This document shows, one piece after another, positions 1 to 8,911 of a DNA stretch of 64,000 nt (position 1 is the first letter of the stretch; each line of letters begins with the position of its first letter). This DNA is from a virus: positions 1 to 64,000 of the IMG/VR virus record IMGVR_UViG_3300043410_001333; one strand, 5' to 3'. Under the pieces are notes generated by a model, which saw only the letters and a program-made list of their open reading frames with translations, searched no databases and had not been told where the DNA came from. A program made the translations under genes and the position numbers.

Positions 1-127
<127 letters not shown>

Positions 128-181
128 CAGCTTGCGCGTAGTCGGTCGGGCTGGATACCTGGCAAGCATTCTGTATAAAGA

Positions 182-292
182 AGCATGCAACTATCTTGCA
201 GTATGATTGCTGCAAACTAGAAGCATGCTGCTATCTTGCAGCAAACCTACAGCATGCTTGCACCTATCTTGCGGCATGTTTGCTGCAATCTA
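182..292. repeat. Triple AGCATGC-N(2-6)-CTATCTTGC direct repeats (iteron-like)
   Basis: AGCATGC followed by CTATCTTGC occurs three times (182-199, 222-239, 251-272). A second element, GCTGCAAACTAG / GCTGCAATCTAG, lies after the first and third copies. The block is followed by a strongly AT-rich stretch (about 300-480). This arrangement resembles iterons beside a melting region, or an array of operator sites upstream of the first gene. The role is inferred; only the repeats are seen. Confidence 0.6.
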
Positions 293-542
293 GCAGCAAT
301 CTCGACCCCCCACCCCCAAAAAATCCCAAAAGAAAAAATTTCCGCTATATACATGAGTGGCATAGATAATTTTTTGCAATTCCACATATTGTTTCTTGTT
401 TTCAATAACCCACCCCCTTTCCTACACAAAATGACGCCGTTTTCTATACAAAATTTTGGAAATTTTGGAAAACCGACTGATACTGCTTGCGTCACGCCCA
501 TCTGCCGTGATACCGCTTCCCCGCCTTCCCTTTGGAGTGCCT
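293..542. other. AT-rich non-coding leader
   Basis: This region has poly-A/T runs and no ORF with a ribosome binding site or family resemblance. It separates the repeat block from the first credible start codon at 543. No clean -35/-10 pair was found, although several TATAAA/TATTTT-like hexamers are present. It is a candidate for promoter or origin sequence for the plus-strand block. Confidence 0.4.
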
Positions 543-866
543 ATGGACACCCCCGACATCCCCGACGACAACGACCCCGCAGCGGCTGCCCCCACCAACA
601 TAGTGGCGTTCGCGCGGCCTACTCCGTCTTCCACCCCCGCCGCTGACAACGACGACGGCAACGACAAAAGCATTATGGACGTTGATGACCTGATTAGCGC
701 TTTCACCGCTGTAAAAGATCAGGTCATATCTGCCAGTATCGTTTACGAGAACGACGCAGGCGGAATTTCTCACATGTATTCTCCACAAACCACTCAACAA
801 CTGATCGTCAAGCAGTTCGTATTTAGCGCGGACGTGACATCTATCGTGAAGGAGATAAATCAATGA
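543..866 (+). CDS. Hypothetical phage protein (107 aa)
   Basis: I do not recognise a family. ATG 543 is chosen because GGAG lies about five bases upstream; the same frame is open further upstream but without a ribosome binding site. The first 35 residues are Pro/Asp/Ala-rich and look disordered. The remainder (about residues 45-107) has the regular hydrophobic spacing of a folded alpha/beta domain. The stop overlaps the next start (ATGA), so the two are probably co-translated. It is the first gene of a run of small unknown genes before the terminase. Confidence 0.7.
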   Translation: MDTPDIPDDNDPAAAAPTNIVAFARPTPSSTPAADNDDGNDKSIMDVDDLISAFTAVKDQVISASIVYENDAGGISHMYSPQTTQQLIVKQFVFSADVTSIVKEINQ

Positions 867-1270
867 GTGTTGGCGATATTAAGTTTACTACACAAACTCA
901 CGATAAGTTTGTAGAAAACATACTCTTCGTCCGGCACGAAGACGAACTCCCACGTTTAGTCATACCTGAATTTAACACCAAGACGCGCTTTGTATCTGAA
1001 CAAAAATACGAAGAAACGCTCGCCCTTCTTCGCTCCACCGAACTTAAACTCGCGAAACTCCAAAAGGACTTCGCGGAACTAGCCCTAACTCCCCCTTCCC
1101 CGCCAACCCCACAGCGGCTGTCCGCAACCTGGGAACATCTGCCGGACGTTATCACACCTTTCACCGCCGTTCCGCAGCCGACAACAACCCCCAGCGGCAA
1201 GCCGTTGATTCCGTTCAATGCGCTGCGGCCACGCAAACAACCTATTGGTCTGGTAACGGAGTATTCGTGA
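863..1270 (+). CDS. Hypothetical phage protein with short coiled coil (135 aa)
   Basis: The start overlaps the upstream stop by four bases, with AGGAG-like sequence (AAGGAGAT) just upstream. Residues about 45-72 have a heptad-like pattern (LALLRSTELKLAKL...) suggesting a short coiled coil, followed by a Pro-rich linker. No family is recognised. It lies in an apparent operon of small early-type genes. Confidence 0.7.
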   Translation: MSVGDIKFTTQTHDKFVENILFVRHEDELPRLVIPEFNTKTRFVSEQKYEETLALLRSTELKLAKLQKDFAELALTPPSPPTPQRLSATWEHLPDVITPFTAVPQPTTTPSGKPLIPFNALRPRKQPIGLVTEYS

Positions 1271-1650
1271 TCCATTCCTGGAAAACTCCTGAAATCGTAG
1301 ATTGGTCTACGGTTGACACCACAACAAAATTTCTGGTGTCTATGCTGTTGAACCTGAAACACGCGGTCGCAGAAAACAGTTTCATGCCCCCCGAACAGCA
1401 CCGGTCTAAATCGCTGCATTGGTTGAAGACGAATAATCGGTGGTATGTAAAAGGAACTTCCGACAGCGACGTTAATCCGATGCTGGCGCAGGCATGGCGC
1501 ACGCAACCGTACACTTTGATGTACTGGAACAACACAGAAAAAGAAGGAGGAACGTGGTGGTTGCTTGAGCCGTTTTTACCGCCTGTGCATGTTCACCAAA
1601 CGGACCTATTGCGTGAAAACGCTGAATACATAAAGCCGTGCGAACCGTGA
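1267..1650 (+). CDS. Hypothetical phage protein (127 aa)
   Basis: A GTG start is used, overlapping the preceding stop (GTGA). The protein is rich in Trp and aromatic residues (W5, W13, W52 and W59 among them) with no transmembrane segment and no recognised motif. The stop-start overlap on one side and the 13-base overlap with the next gene on the other place it firmly in the operon. Function unknown. Confidence 0.65.
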   Translation: MIHSWKTPEIVDWSTVDTTTKFLVSMLLNLKHAVAENSFMPPEQHRSKSLHWLKTNNRWYVKGTSDSDVNPMLAQAWRTQPYTLMYWNNTEKEGGTWWLLEPFLPPVHVHQTDLLRENAEYIKPCEP

Positions 1651-2000
1651 CTTTCCTCCCCTACCACCCCGACGAATGGGACACGATCTATGATCGTCGT
1701 CCCTGTACAACCTGTCTGGACGATCCAACTCGCTGCGACGATATGACTTGCAACGGCAAGACAACCTACCGACAGCGCCCCAAAACCCCTCCTGAAAAGG
1801 AATATACTGTGACAGAAAATGATAGTTTAACTAATCCTTTTAACACGCAGAAAATTAACTGGAATATAGTAGATGCTATATTTAGACCTATTGCTAATCA
1901 TGAAAACGGACTTTCTTTACTAGATTTTATCGATGGTTTAGTAAAAATGTATAAAATTAGTTTTGAAGACGTTAAGGATATTTACAATGACAAACATTGA
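1638..2000 (+). CDS. Hypothetical protein with N-terminal Cys cluster (120 aa)
   Basis: GTG start within the previous gene. The N-terminal part carries C23, C26, C33 and C38, a spacing that could bind zinc. The sequence composition changes sharply near 1800: the first half is GC-rich like its neighbours, the second half is AT-rich. This suggests a recent fusion or an imported C-terminal domain. Not recognised as a known family. Confidence 0.55.
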   Translation: MRTVTFLPYHPDEWDTIYDRRPCTTCLDDPTRCDDMTCNGKTTYRQRPKTPPEKEYTVTENDSLTNPFNTQKINWNIVDAIFRPIANHENGLSLLDFIDGLVKMYKISFEDVKDIYNDKH

Positions 2001-2235
2001 TACCGGCTTTGCCCCCGCTGAAACCAACGACGACGCCCCTATCACCATCCGCGACGTGATGGATATTCTGTACACCGAGGTATCCCAACTCGCTGATGAT
2101 GCGTATCTTATCGCGTCCTACATCGCGGATACCCGACCAGCGGCTGTCGCCAACCTGTCTGAAGACGAGTATGAGGACGCTGTGCATGACGCCGTGATGC
2201 GCGTCATTACGAATGTGGCCGACGACCGTGACTAA
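1987..2235 (+). CDS. Hypothetical acidic protein (82 aa)
   Basis: ATG 1987 is preferred over an in-frame upstream TTG because AAGGAT lies seven bases before it. The protein is strongly acidic and predicted helical (residues 20-75). Small acidic proteins of this kind are common in phage early regions, but this one carries no recognisable signature. Overlaps the end of the previous gene and the start of the next. Confidence 0.65.
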   Translation: MTNIDTGFAPAETNDDAPITIRDVMDILYTEVSQLADDAYLIASYIADTRPAAVANLSEDEYEDAVHDAVMRVITNVADDRD

Positions 2236-2365
2236 AAACCAACGCCGCCGCTTCGTATTCTGGACGCGACGGGCACGGCTTCATCTGCTTCTCATGGATT
2301 CCGCACTTCTTACTGTTGCTTTTTTGTTCATAATGGCTATACTGAACGCACTTACAGTAAGATGA
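2228..2365 (+). CDS. Small single-pass membrane protein (45 aa)
   Basis: GTG 2228 overlaps the end of the upstream gene. The peptide begins with a very basic segment (TKNQRRRFVFWTRRAR) followed by about 22 hydrophobic residues (LLLMDSALLTVAFLFIMAIL), a classic positive-inside membrane anchor. No family is recognised. The coding call rests on the membrane-protein pattern and the operon position. Confidence 0.45.
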   Translation: MTKNQRRRFVFWTRRARLHLLLMDSALLTVAFLFIMAILNALTVR

Positions 2366-2374
2366 TTTAAAGCC

Positions 2375-2605
2375 ATGTGGGATGTAGTATTTTATAGCTT
2401 TCTGTTTGTAGGCCCCGCCGCGGGATACGCGGTGGGTGCCTTCATGACCGATTCGTATTGGCGACTGTGTGGCAATACGCCTGCAACTAGCCGCACGCCC
2501 GCCAACAGCGACGGGCGATATTACTACGTAGTCCCTGAAGACGAATACGTGGCGATGAAACTGTGTCAATGCCCTCCTGCGAAGAAGCAAGGAAATCCTT
2601 TATGA
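2375..2605 (+). CDS. Hypothetical protein with N-terminal membrane segment (76 aa)
   Basis: ATG 2375 lies nine bases after the previous stop. Residues 3-24 form a hydrophobic, Gly-containing segment that could span the membrane. The rest is hydrophilic, with Y-rich and Cys-containing stretches. Two consecutive small membrane proteins (this and the 45-residue one) may act together, for example in superinfection exclusion, but that is speculation. Confidence 0.6.
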   Translation: MWDVVFYSFLFVGPAAGYAVGAFMTDSYWRLCGNTPATSRTPANSDGRYYYVVPEDEYVAMKLCQCPPAKKQGNPL

Positions 2606-2829
2606 GTCTCTATAATTGGCTTGGTATCGACGTTGAACTGCTTACCGTACCGGCTGGCGAAAACACAGCGGCTGAAAACAAGCCTGTCGAGCGCGCCCGT
2701 GAAGTCATCACTGATCTGAAGTCGGGCCGCATTCCCCGTTCCGTTGTGCGGGATCTTGGCGAAGCCGTCAACCATGCAAGCCGCGACCAGAGCGCGGCGG
2801 ACGCTATCGGGCGTAACTGGAACAGGTAG
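2602..2829 (+). CDS. Hypothetical protein directly upstream of terminase (75 aa)
   Basis: ATG 2602 overlaps the upstream stop (ATGA), with AAGGA about ten bases before it. The sequence is helical, with an E/R/D-rich C-terminal half. Its place just before the large terminase is where a small terminase subunit often lies, but at 75 residues it is short for that and no helix-turn-helix is evident. No other small-terminase candidate was recognised. Confidence 0.6.
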   Translation: MSLYNWLGIDVELLTVPAGENTAAENKPVERAREVITDLKSGRIPRSVVRDLGEAVNHASRDQSAADAIGRNWNR

Positions 2830-2831
2830 TA

Positions 2832-4411
2832 ATGTCAACAACATACAATGACGAAGACCTTAAACTTCTGGACGATGCCGATCTGGCCGCGTTCGCGGCG
2901 CGTCGAAAGTGGCTTATCAGTGCGCGTCACCGCACTAATGACGGTGTTCTGCTTCCCGATGAAAGTCAGGGAAAGCAGATACCGCCGATGGACGATAATG
3001 ACTGGTCGATCCTGGTGTTTCGCGCAGGTAGAGGTTTGGCAAAACCGTTTCGCTAACGCAATGGCTTTGGTGGGAAATGTGGCGTTTCCCCAACATGATC
3101 GGCCACTATGTAGCACCAACACTGTCCGACGTTCGCGGAACATCGTTTGAAGGCGCCGCCGGTCTGTGTTCGGTTATTCCAGCGGAATGTCTGAAAGACG
3201 GTTCGCTGGATAAAGCGTATAACAAATCCACGCATGAGATTAAACTGAAGAACGGATCACTGATCCGCGGTTTCGGTGCCGTTGAAGAAGCCAGCCGCTT
3301 GCGTGGTCCGCAGTGCCATGCCCTAGCGGCTGACGAGATAGCGCAATGGGATCGCCCGGCGGGCAATCTGGAACTGGCGATGAACAATGCGCTGTTTGGC
3401 CTGCGATTGCCTTATCCAGATGGATCACTCGGCCGAGCGGTGATGGGCACCACGCCGCTGTCCATCCCGTTCCTGAAACGCTTTGAAAAGCAAAAGGGCG
3501 TCCGCATCGTTCGCGGGTCCAGCTACGAAAACGTCGATAACCTGAACCAAATCTACCGTAATCAGTTAGAGCGGCTGGCAGGTACGCTGATCGGCAAGCA
3601 GGAAATCGAAGGTCTGTATATTGATGACGAATCGGACCTATCGATCATCAAGCGCCGCTGGATACAACTGTGGCCCCGCGGCAAACCCTTCCCTACCTTT
3701 ACCTACATCATAGAAGCCTACGATTGCGCAGCGTCGGAGGAAAACTATGATATGAAGAAACAGACATCTGACCCCACGGCGTCTATTGTTTTGGGTGTGT
3801 TCGATACCTACAAGGAATTTTCGGAACAGGAACGCAAGCGCCGCGGTATCAAGTCGCGGTTCGCCGCGCTGTTGTGCGATGCCTGGGCGCAACGGATGGG
3901 TCTGCCGGAACTTCTGGAAAAGGCTCGCAAGCAGCATGCTATACGATGGGGTGAACCACCCAAGCGTTCTGATCTTGTGTTGATCGAGGACAAGTCGTCC
4001 GGTCCCGCGCTGCGGCAGTTTCTCGTCCAGTATGGCGTGCCAACCTTTGCCTACAACCCAGGACGCCAAAGCAAGGTCAACCGGCTACATACTGTATCGC
4101 CACTTATCAATCAATCCATGCTGTTTGTGCCGGAATCCTACCGCCCCGGCATGGAAGCGCAGCCCATTGAATGGGCAACCGACTTTCTGGAACAGGTCTG
4201 CGGCTACTACGGACCCGGATCTACCGAACACGACGACTATGTGGACACTCTGTCCAGCGCCTTCGCCGTGCTACGTGACCGTGGTATGCTGGAAAGCATG
4301 CCTGAAAACACATATGTTGACCGGGAAGACAAAATAGAGAAAGATCGGCGCGAAGCGGATCGTGTTTATAAAAAGACCAATCTTAAACCTATACAAAACC
4401 CGTATTTATGA
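2832..4411 (+). CDS. terL: Terminase large subunit, reading frame broken at Walker A
   Basis: ATP-driven DNA packaging motor and nuclease. The N-terminal part (2832-3038) reads ...DDNDWSILVFRAGRGL and then runs into a stop at 3054. The rest is open one frame back from 3038. Joining the frames at 3036-3040 gives GRGLGKT, a perfect Walker A, and an uninterrupted protein of about 526 aa, the normal family size. Walker B is LAADEIAQW. The C-terminal nuclease half has the acidic YDCAASE region, VLIEDKSSG and DDYVDTLSSAF. One G appears to be missing from what should be TTGGGC. This may be a sequencing or assembly error, a true mutation, or less likely programmed -1 frameshifting. The fragments correspond to ORFs 2832-3056 and about 3038-4411. 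Confidence 0.9.
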
Positions 4412-4452
4412 GTATTATGCGGTTCCGACCGCTTTGAAAGACTATTTCAGGA

Positions 4453-7182
4453 ATGGCTCTATCCCCGAATCGCAACCAGTTGCCGCCGGATCGCCGGGTT
4501 GAAGACGACGAAGATCGGTATCTGGACGCCGCAACACCGCTGACCGACCCTGATAACGGCGAATTTATCGATGTAGAGCCGGATTCGGACGATATCGTGC
4601 TGGAAGACGCCCCTGATGGCGGTATTCTCGCCCCGCCGCTGGACGGAGAAGGTGTTCTTGAGGTAGATATTACTATTGAGAATACCTTCTATGCAAATCT
4701 TGCCGAATATATTCCAGAATCCGTTCAAAGTGCTATCGTAACCGACCTTATCAACAAAGTAGAGAATGATAAGGAAGCACGCAAGAAGCGCGATGAACAA
4801 TATGCGGAAGGTATTCGCCGCACAGGTCTAGGTAATGATGCTCCTGGTGGTGCCGAGTTTGAGGGAGCCAGCCGCGTCGTTCACCCGATGCTGACGGAAG
4901 CCTGTATCGATTACGAAAGCCGCGTCATCAAGGAATTGTGGCCACCGGCAGGCCCCGTGAAGCCCAAGATCGTCGGCGCTGTTACAACGCAGAAGGTCGA
5001 ACAAGCCAACCGTATCTCCGAACACATGAATTTCCAACTTACCACGCTGATGAAGGAAGCGCGGTCGGTCATGGAAGTGACACTGACACAGGTTCCCCTG
5101 GGTGGTAGTCAGTTTGTGCGTCTATGGTATGACGAACGGCTGCGGCGTCCGCGATGCGAGTTCCGCTCCGTGGACAAGATGTATATACCGTACGGAGCGG
5201 CTGATTTCTATTCGGCGGAACGCAAGACGTTTGCCGATACCGTGACGGAAATGGAGTTCACCAAGCGGGTGAACGAAGGTATGTACCGCGACACCAACAT
5301 TGGTGGTCCCGGTGATATGCCAGAGGAATCCAAGTCAACGCAAGCCTCCAACAAGGTTGAAGGTGTTGATGATCCCGGCGAGAACATTGACAATACGCGG
5401 CTGATCTACGAGATTTGCACGTATATACAGATGTCTCCAGAGATTCTGGACTCGATCAGTGACTGCGCATGCGTGGAAAAGGAAGACGGGTTTTACCCGT
5501 ATATCATTTCCATCGACACGACGACGCGCAAGATGCTGTCGATGTACCGAAACTGGGAAGAAGACGACGACAAGTGCGAGCCTATCAACCACGATTTTGA
5601 ATTCCCGTTCATTCCGTGGGATGGTGCGTTTGCCATCGGCTTTCCGCAGTTGATCGGCGGCCTGTCAGCAGCAGCTACAGGTGCGTTGCGTGCGCTTATG
5701 GACAGCGCCCATGCGCAGAACGCCTATGGCGGTCTGATTATGAAGGGTGCTGGCGTCAGCGGTCAGACGGTACGACCACAGATCGGTGAATTCGCGGAAA
5801 TCGAAGTTGGTCTTGAGACCAAGGACATCCGCGACGTTATCATGCCGTTCTCGCCAACGCAGCCCTCCGGCGTGCTGTTCCAGTTGCTGCAGTTCCTGGT
5901 GGAATCGGCTCGTGGTGTGGTTCGGTCGTCCATGGACGATGTGCAGAACAACACGCCTGTTCCGGTGGGCACACAGATGGCCCGCATGGAAGAAGGGCTT
6001 GTTGTGTTCAGCGCGATCCACGGACGTGCGCATGCCGCCTTCAATCGGTTCCTGAGTGGCCTGCACCGGCTGAACCGTCTGCATCTGCCGCCCGTGGTGA
6101 AGATCGACGCCGAAGGCAAGGAACTGATCGTTCGGCGCAAGGATTACGAAGGTCCGTGCGTTGTGCAGGGTGTGTCGGACCCGACCATCTATTCCGACCA
6201 GCAGCGGTTCGCGCAGATGCAGTATCTGCAACAGCGCATACAGACGCTTCTGACCACACAGGTCAATATCTACAAGATCCGCGAAGTCGAACTGTTCTGT
6301 CTGCGTCTGATGAAACTTCCGAATCCGGAAGGTTTCCTGGTAGAACAGCCAGAGCCGCAGGAACTGAATCCTGTGAACGAAAATCTCAGTATGTCGCTTG
6401 GCCAGCCGGTCATGGTGTTCCCCGATCAGGATCACATGGCGCATCTACAGGTGCATCTGGATTTCATGAAAAGCCCGATGTTCGGTATGAGTCCGGTTAT
6501 CGCGCCGAAGTTCCTGCCACAAGCGATCCAGCATGTGGCCGAGCATATCGCCTATCTGTATGTGGCACAGACGGTAGACACGATCAAGCAAGCCGCTGAC
6601 GGTCGCGATCCGACCGAACTGATGGGCAAGAGCGTGGAAATCAAGCGGAAGTTTGATGGTCTATTGGCGAATGCGTCCAGTCTGGTTATCCCTGAACTGG
6701 AACAGCAACTGCAAGGCATCATGCCGATTATCCAGCAGGCCCAGCAAATGCTACAGCAGATCATGCCGAAGCCTCCGATGGACCCGGCACAAGCAGCGGT
6801 CCAGGCAGCCACGATGGAAACCCAGCGCAAGACAGCGGCGGATCAGCAGACCGCGCAGCACAACCAGCAGAAGTTGCAACTTGACGCGCAGAACGATCAG
6901 CAGACCAATGCTATTGCCGCGGAGCGCAACCAGATTGATCGTCAAGGGCAGTTCCTGCAGGCCCAAGCCGACGCCCAAAGCGATCAGGAAGCGAATGCAC
7001 TGGAACGCGAACGTATGGCATCCGAGAACACGGGTCTGGCGGCTGATCTTGGCGTGCGGATGGACATCGCGCACCTGGACGCGAATACTCGGCTTGACAT
7101 TGCCGACCGCAACGCCGAGTCTAAGGCAGAAGCCGCGCGAATGGCCGCGCGTGCTGCTGCCAACAGGAATACAAGCGAATGA
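4453..7182 (+). CDS. Portal protein (909 aa)
   Basis: Forms the dodecameric DNA gate at the capsid vertex. It follows the terminase directly. The segment around residues 130-180 (...GAEFEGASRVVHPMLTEA, then IKELWPPAGPVKPKIVG) is typical of the large portals of podophages. The first about 75 residues are acidic and disordered. The C-terminal about 150 residues (from about 760) are Gln/Ala-rich and likely coiled coil, matching the barrel or crown extensions of long portals. CAGGA lies just upstream of ATG 4453. The length is at the upper end for portals. Confidence 0.85.
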   Translation: MALSPNRNQLPPDRRVEDDEDRYLDAATPLTDPDNGEFIDVEPDSDDIVLEDAPDGGILAPPLDGEGVLEVDITIENTFYANLAEYIPESVQSAIVTDLINKVENDKEARKKRDEQYAEGIRRTGLGNDAPGGAEFEGASRVVHPMLTEACIDYESRVIKELWPPAGPVKPKIVGAVTTQKVEQANRISEHMNFQLTTLMKEARSVMEVTLTQVPLGGSQFVRLWYDERLRRPRCEFRSVDKMYIPYGAADFYSAERKTFADTVTEMEFTKRVNEGMYRDTNIGGPGDMPEESKSTQASNKVEGVDDPGENIDNTRLIYEICTYIQMSPEILDSISDCACVEKEDGFYPYIISIDTTTRKMLSMYRNWEEDDDKCEPINHDFEFPFIPWDGAFAIGFPQLIGGLSAAATGALRALMDSAHAQNAYGGLIMKGAGVSGQTVRPQIGEFAEIEVGLETKDIRDVIMPFSPTQPSGVLFQLLQFLVESARGVVRSSMDDVQNNTPVPVGTQMARMEEGLVVFSAIHGRAHAAFNRFLSGLHRLNRLHLPPVVKIDAEGKELIVRRKDYEGPCVVQGVSDPTIYSDQQRFAQMQYLQQRIQTLLTTQVNIYKIREVELFCLRLMKLPNPEGFLVEQPEPQELNPVNENLSMSLGQPVMVFPDQDHMAHLQVHLDFMKSPMFGMSPVIAPKFLPQAIQHVAEHIAYLYVAQTVDTIKQAADGRDPTELMGKSVEIKRKFDGLLANASSLVIPELEQQLQGIMPIIQQAQQMLQQIMPKPPMDPAQAAVQAATMETQRKTAADQQTAQHNQQKLQLDAQNDQQTNAIAAERNQIDRQGQFLQAQADAQSDQEANALERERMASENTGLAADLGVRMDIAHLDANTRLDIADRNAESKAEAARMAARAAANRNTSE

Positions 7183-7382
7183 TCCCCGCGCATGAAGATA
7201 TGGTGAAGCGTTACGCGGCACTTTCTGCGGACGAAAAGTTCTGGGTCAACACGCAGATGACCCAGGCTATTCGTAATTTTCCGGAACGACTGAAGCAGGA
7301 TCTGGATATGTTTCCCAACGCGGCCATGTGGGAGTTGGCCATGGTCCAACTGGAACACTCGAAAGCCAATGGACGAACCTAA
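7179..7382 (+). CDS. Small structural-operon protein (67 aa)
   Basis: Overlaps the portal stop (ATGA) and the next gene by 14 bases. Helical, amphipathic, with no recognised domain. Such small genes between portal and scaffold are frequent in podophages and usually uncharacterised. Translational coupling to the portal gene implies late expression. Confidence 0.65.
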   Translation: MIPAHEDMVKRYAALSADEKFWVNTQMTQAIRNFPERLKQDLDMFPNAAMWELAMVQLEHSKANGRT

Positions 7383-8025
7383 GCACTCCCGCCCCCTTCT
7401 TGAATCACTACTCGCGGGAGAGAAAGACACTCTTTCCCGCGAGGAAATGCTTTATCTGATGCAGGAAGCCGCACCGCGGCTGCGACCGAACCCCGGTCCA
7501 GATCAACCGCCTAACCCGTATAAATTGCCGTGGCTGGTTGTTGGAAGTGCGTCGTGTGTATACGACGATCTGCGGTTCAAACCCTATACCGGTCCGACAA
7601 TCGCTGTCAACCGCGCGATGCTGGACCTGGATATCCCCGTTGATATAGGCTGTACGCTGCATCACGAAATCACTCGTGAATTGATGCTTGGCTACAATGG
7701 CCGGTTGTTCTGTTCGCGCGGCACTGATTATGTGACAGACGTATTGCCGGTCAAGGACGAATGGCGAAACGGCACCAGCGGCTTGTACGCGGTGCAGATC
7801 GCGCTGCACTTCGGCGCTCCGGGTGTTATTTTGTGCGGAATGCCGATAGATGATTCGCCACATTTCCATCGTGAAACAGGTTTAGCGCGCGGTATTCCAG
7901 AATTAGTTGCAATGCACCGTCAACCATGGATAGAATACGCCGATTTCTTGCGTAAAGCCGGGGTTCGCTCTATGAGCGGCTGGACACGCGAACTTCTGGG
8001 AAGTCCTTTGGACTATAACGCATAA
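7369..8025 (+). CDS. Rossmann-like protein of MptE/DUF115-like type (218 aa)
   Basis: The core reads WLVVGSASCVYDDL, then AVNRAMLDLD, then SGLYAVQIALHFGAPGVILCGMPID. That pattern, a beta-strand with a Gly-rich turn followed later by a hydrophobic helix and a GA-x-x-I-x-L-x-G strand, is the one I associate with phage and archaeal MptE/DUF115-like proteins, often annotated as putative sugar-modifying or pterin kinase-like. The first about 45 residues are an extra helical/Pro-rich extension. Location between portal and GroES-like genes suggests a virion-assembly or surface-modification role, but the substrate is unknown. The family call is moderately sure, the function is not. Confidence 0.5.
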   Translation: MDEPKHSRPLLESLLAGEKDTLSREEMLYLMQEAAPRLRPNPGPDQPPNPYKLPWLVVGSASCVYDDLRFKPYTGPTIAVNRAMLDLDIPVDIGCTLHHEITRELMLGYNGRLFCSRGTDYVTDVLPVKDEWRNGTSGLYAVQIALHFGAPGVILCGMPIDDSPHFHRETGLARGIPELVAMHRQPWIEYADFLRKAGVRSMSGWTRELLGSPLDYNA

Positions 8026-8038
8026 GGAAACATCACGC

Positions 8039-8209
8039 ATGAACGCAAACAGCGACAACGGCAATATGAGCCGTCCCAACAGCAGCGGCAAGGTCGATTC
8101 CAACATCAAGGGACCGTTGCCGATGCGCTGGCTTCACAAGACTGGTAAGTTGAATCTGGCAGAGCCGCAGGGCAAGCCGATTTCCAAGAAGGGCACCGCC
8201 GGAAAGTGA
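8039..8209 (+). CDS. Small basic Ser/Lys/Gly-rich protein (56 aa)
   Basis: ATG 8039 has AAGGAAAC upstream and the stop overlaps the next GTG start (GTGA). The peptide is hydrophilic and basic (pattern NSSGKVDSNIKGPLPMRW, later KPISKKGTAGK) and probably disordered. Small basic peptides at this position can be minor capsid or DNA-binding proteins. No family recognised. Confidence 0.6.
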   Translation: MNANSDNGNMSRPNSSGKVDSNIKGPLPMRWLHKTGKLNLAEPQGKPISKKGTAGK

Positions 8210-8394
8210 TTTTTCGCCAGTTTGAAAAACTGCTGGATAGAGAGATAGAGTCGCGCGTGCAAGCCATCCTGAAGGTGGAACCGGGCGACTCTTTCGCGCA
8301 TGCTTCGTTGCGCGGGCAGCACATGGCCCTCATGAGGGTCAAAGAACTGCTGAAAGAAGCAACACGCAACGACATTGATGATGACGAGGATTGA
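8206..8394 (+). CDS. Hypothetical helical protein (62 aa)
   Basis: GTG start overlapping the upstream stop. The whole protein is predicted helical and ends in an acidic tail (NDIDDDED). No recognised family. It lies between the basic peptide and the GroES-like gene, and its stop codon lies against the next start (TTGATG). Confidence 0.6.
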   Translation: MIFRQFEKLLDREIESRVQAILKVEPGDSFAHASLRGQHMALMRVKELLKEATRNDIDDDED

Positions 8395-8879
8395 TGCCTT
8401 ACGACGATTATCCGGTGAACAAGGTAGAGTTTGCCTACAACAGCGTTGAGGAAGCGTTTCCCGACGTGGACGTTATGCACGAACCGAACGGTGAGTTCGT
8501 TATTGTGCAGATCCGCTGCCCCAAGCGCGTTACCAGCGGCGGTATCATTCTGTCAGAAGAATCCGTCAAGATTGAAAGCGACAACACACAGGTCGCCAAG
8601 GTCGTAGCTATCGGTCGCGCGGCTTTTCGCAATCGCGCCAATGGCGATAAATGGTTCGGCAATGAATGGTACAAGGTCGGTGATTTCGTGCGCGTGCCGC
8701 GTTACGGCGGTGATCGCTGGACGATTCCTTACACGTATAGGGAACCGGAACGGCAGTTACTGAGTGGTATCAAGGTTCCCGCAAAGGAAATTACGACTGA
8801 AATCACGTTTGCCCTGTTCATGGACAAGGACATTCGCGCAAAGATCACGGACCCGCTGAAGATCAAGTCTTTTCTATAA
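8394..8879 (+). CDS. GroES/Cpn10-like co-chaperonin (161 aa)
   Basis: Resembles phage-encoded Cpn10-fold proteins that help fold the capsid protein with host GroEL. The characteristic blocks are present: VQIRCPKRVTSGGIIL at about 38-53, AKVVAIG at about 67, and VGDFVRVPRYGGDRW at about 97-111. A mobile-loop-like segment (GGIILSEES) sits where GroES contacts GroEL. It is longer than host GroES (about 97 aa), with an extended C-terminus. Position just before scaffold and capsid genes fits the role. ATG 8394 is preferred to TTG 8391. Confidence 0.75.
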   Translation: MPYDDYPVNKVEFAYNSVEEAFPDVDVMHEPNGEFVIVQIRCPKRVTSGGIILSEESVKIESDNTQVAKVVAIGRAAFRNRANGDKWFGNEWYKVGDFVRVPRYGGDRWTIPYTYREPERQLLSGIKVPAKEITTEITFALFMDKDIRAKITDPLKIKSFL

Positions 8880-8911
8880 CACTTATAAACGGAATTGAGG
8901 ATTAACCCTTA

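Noticed and set aside
182-292. CRISPR array
   Set aside because: Only three imperfect repeats with uneven spacing (40 and about 29-33 bases) and no cas genes.
3036-3044. Programmed -1 frameshift in the terminase gene
   Set aside because: There is no X XXY YYZ slippery heptamer that would give GKT; slipping at GCA AAA would give GLAKT and lose the P-loop Gly. A missing base is the simpler explanation.
4419-4432. Terminator between terminase and portal
   Set aside because: Only a 5-bp GCGGT/ACCGC stem and no U-tract; probably a minor mRNA hairpin.
5665-6444. 259-residue minus-strand ORF inside the portal gene
   Set aside because: Shadow of the portal reading frame; composition is skewed to His/Arg/Gln with no domain.
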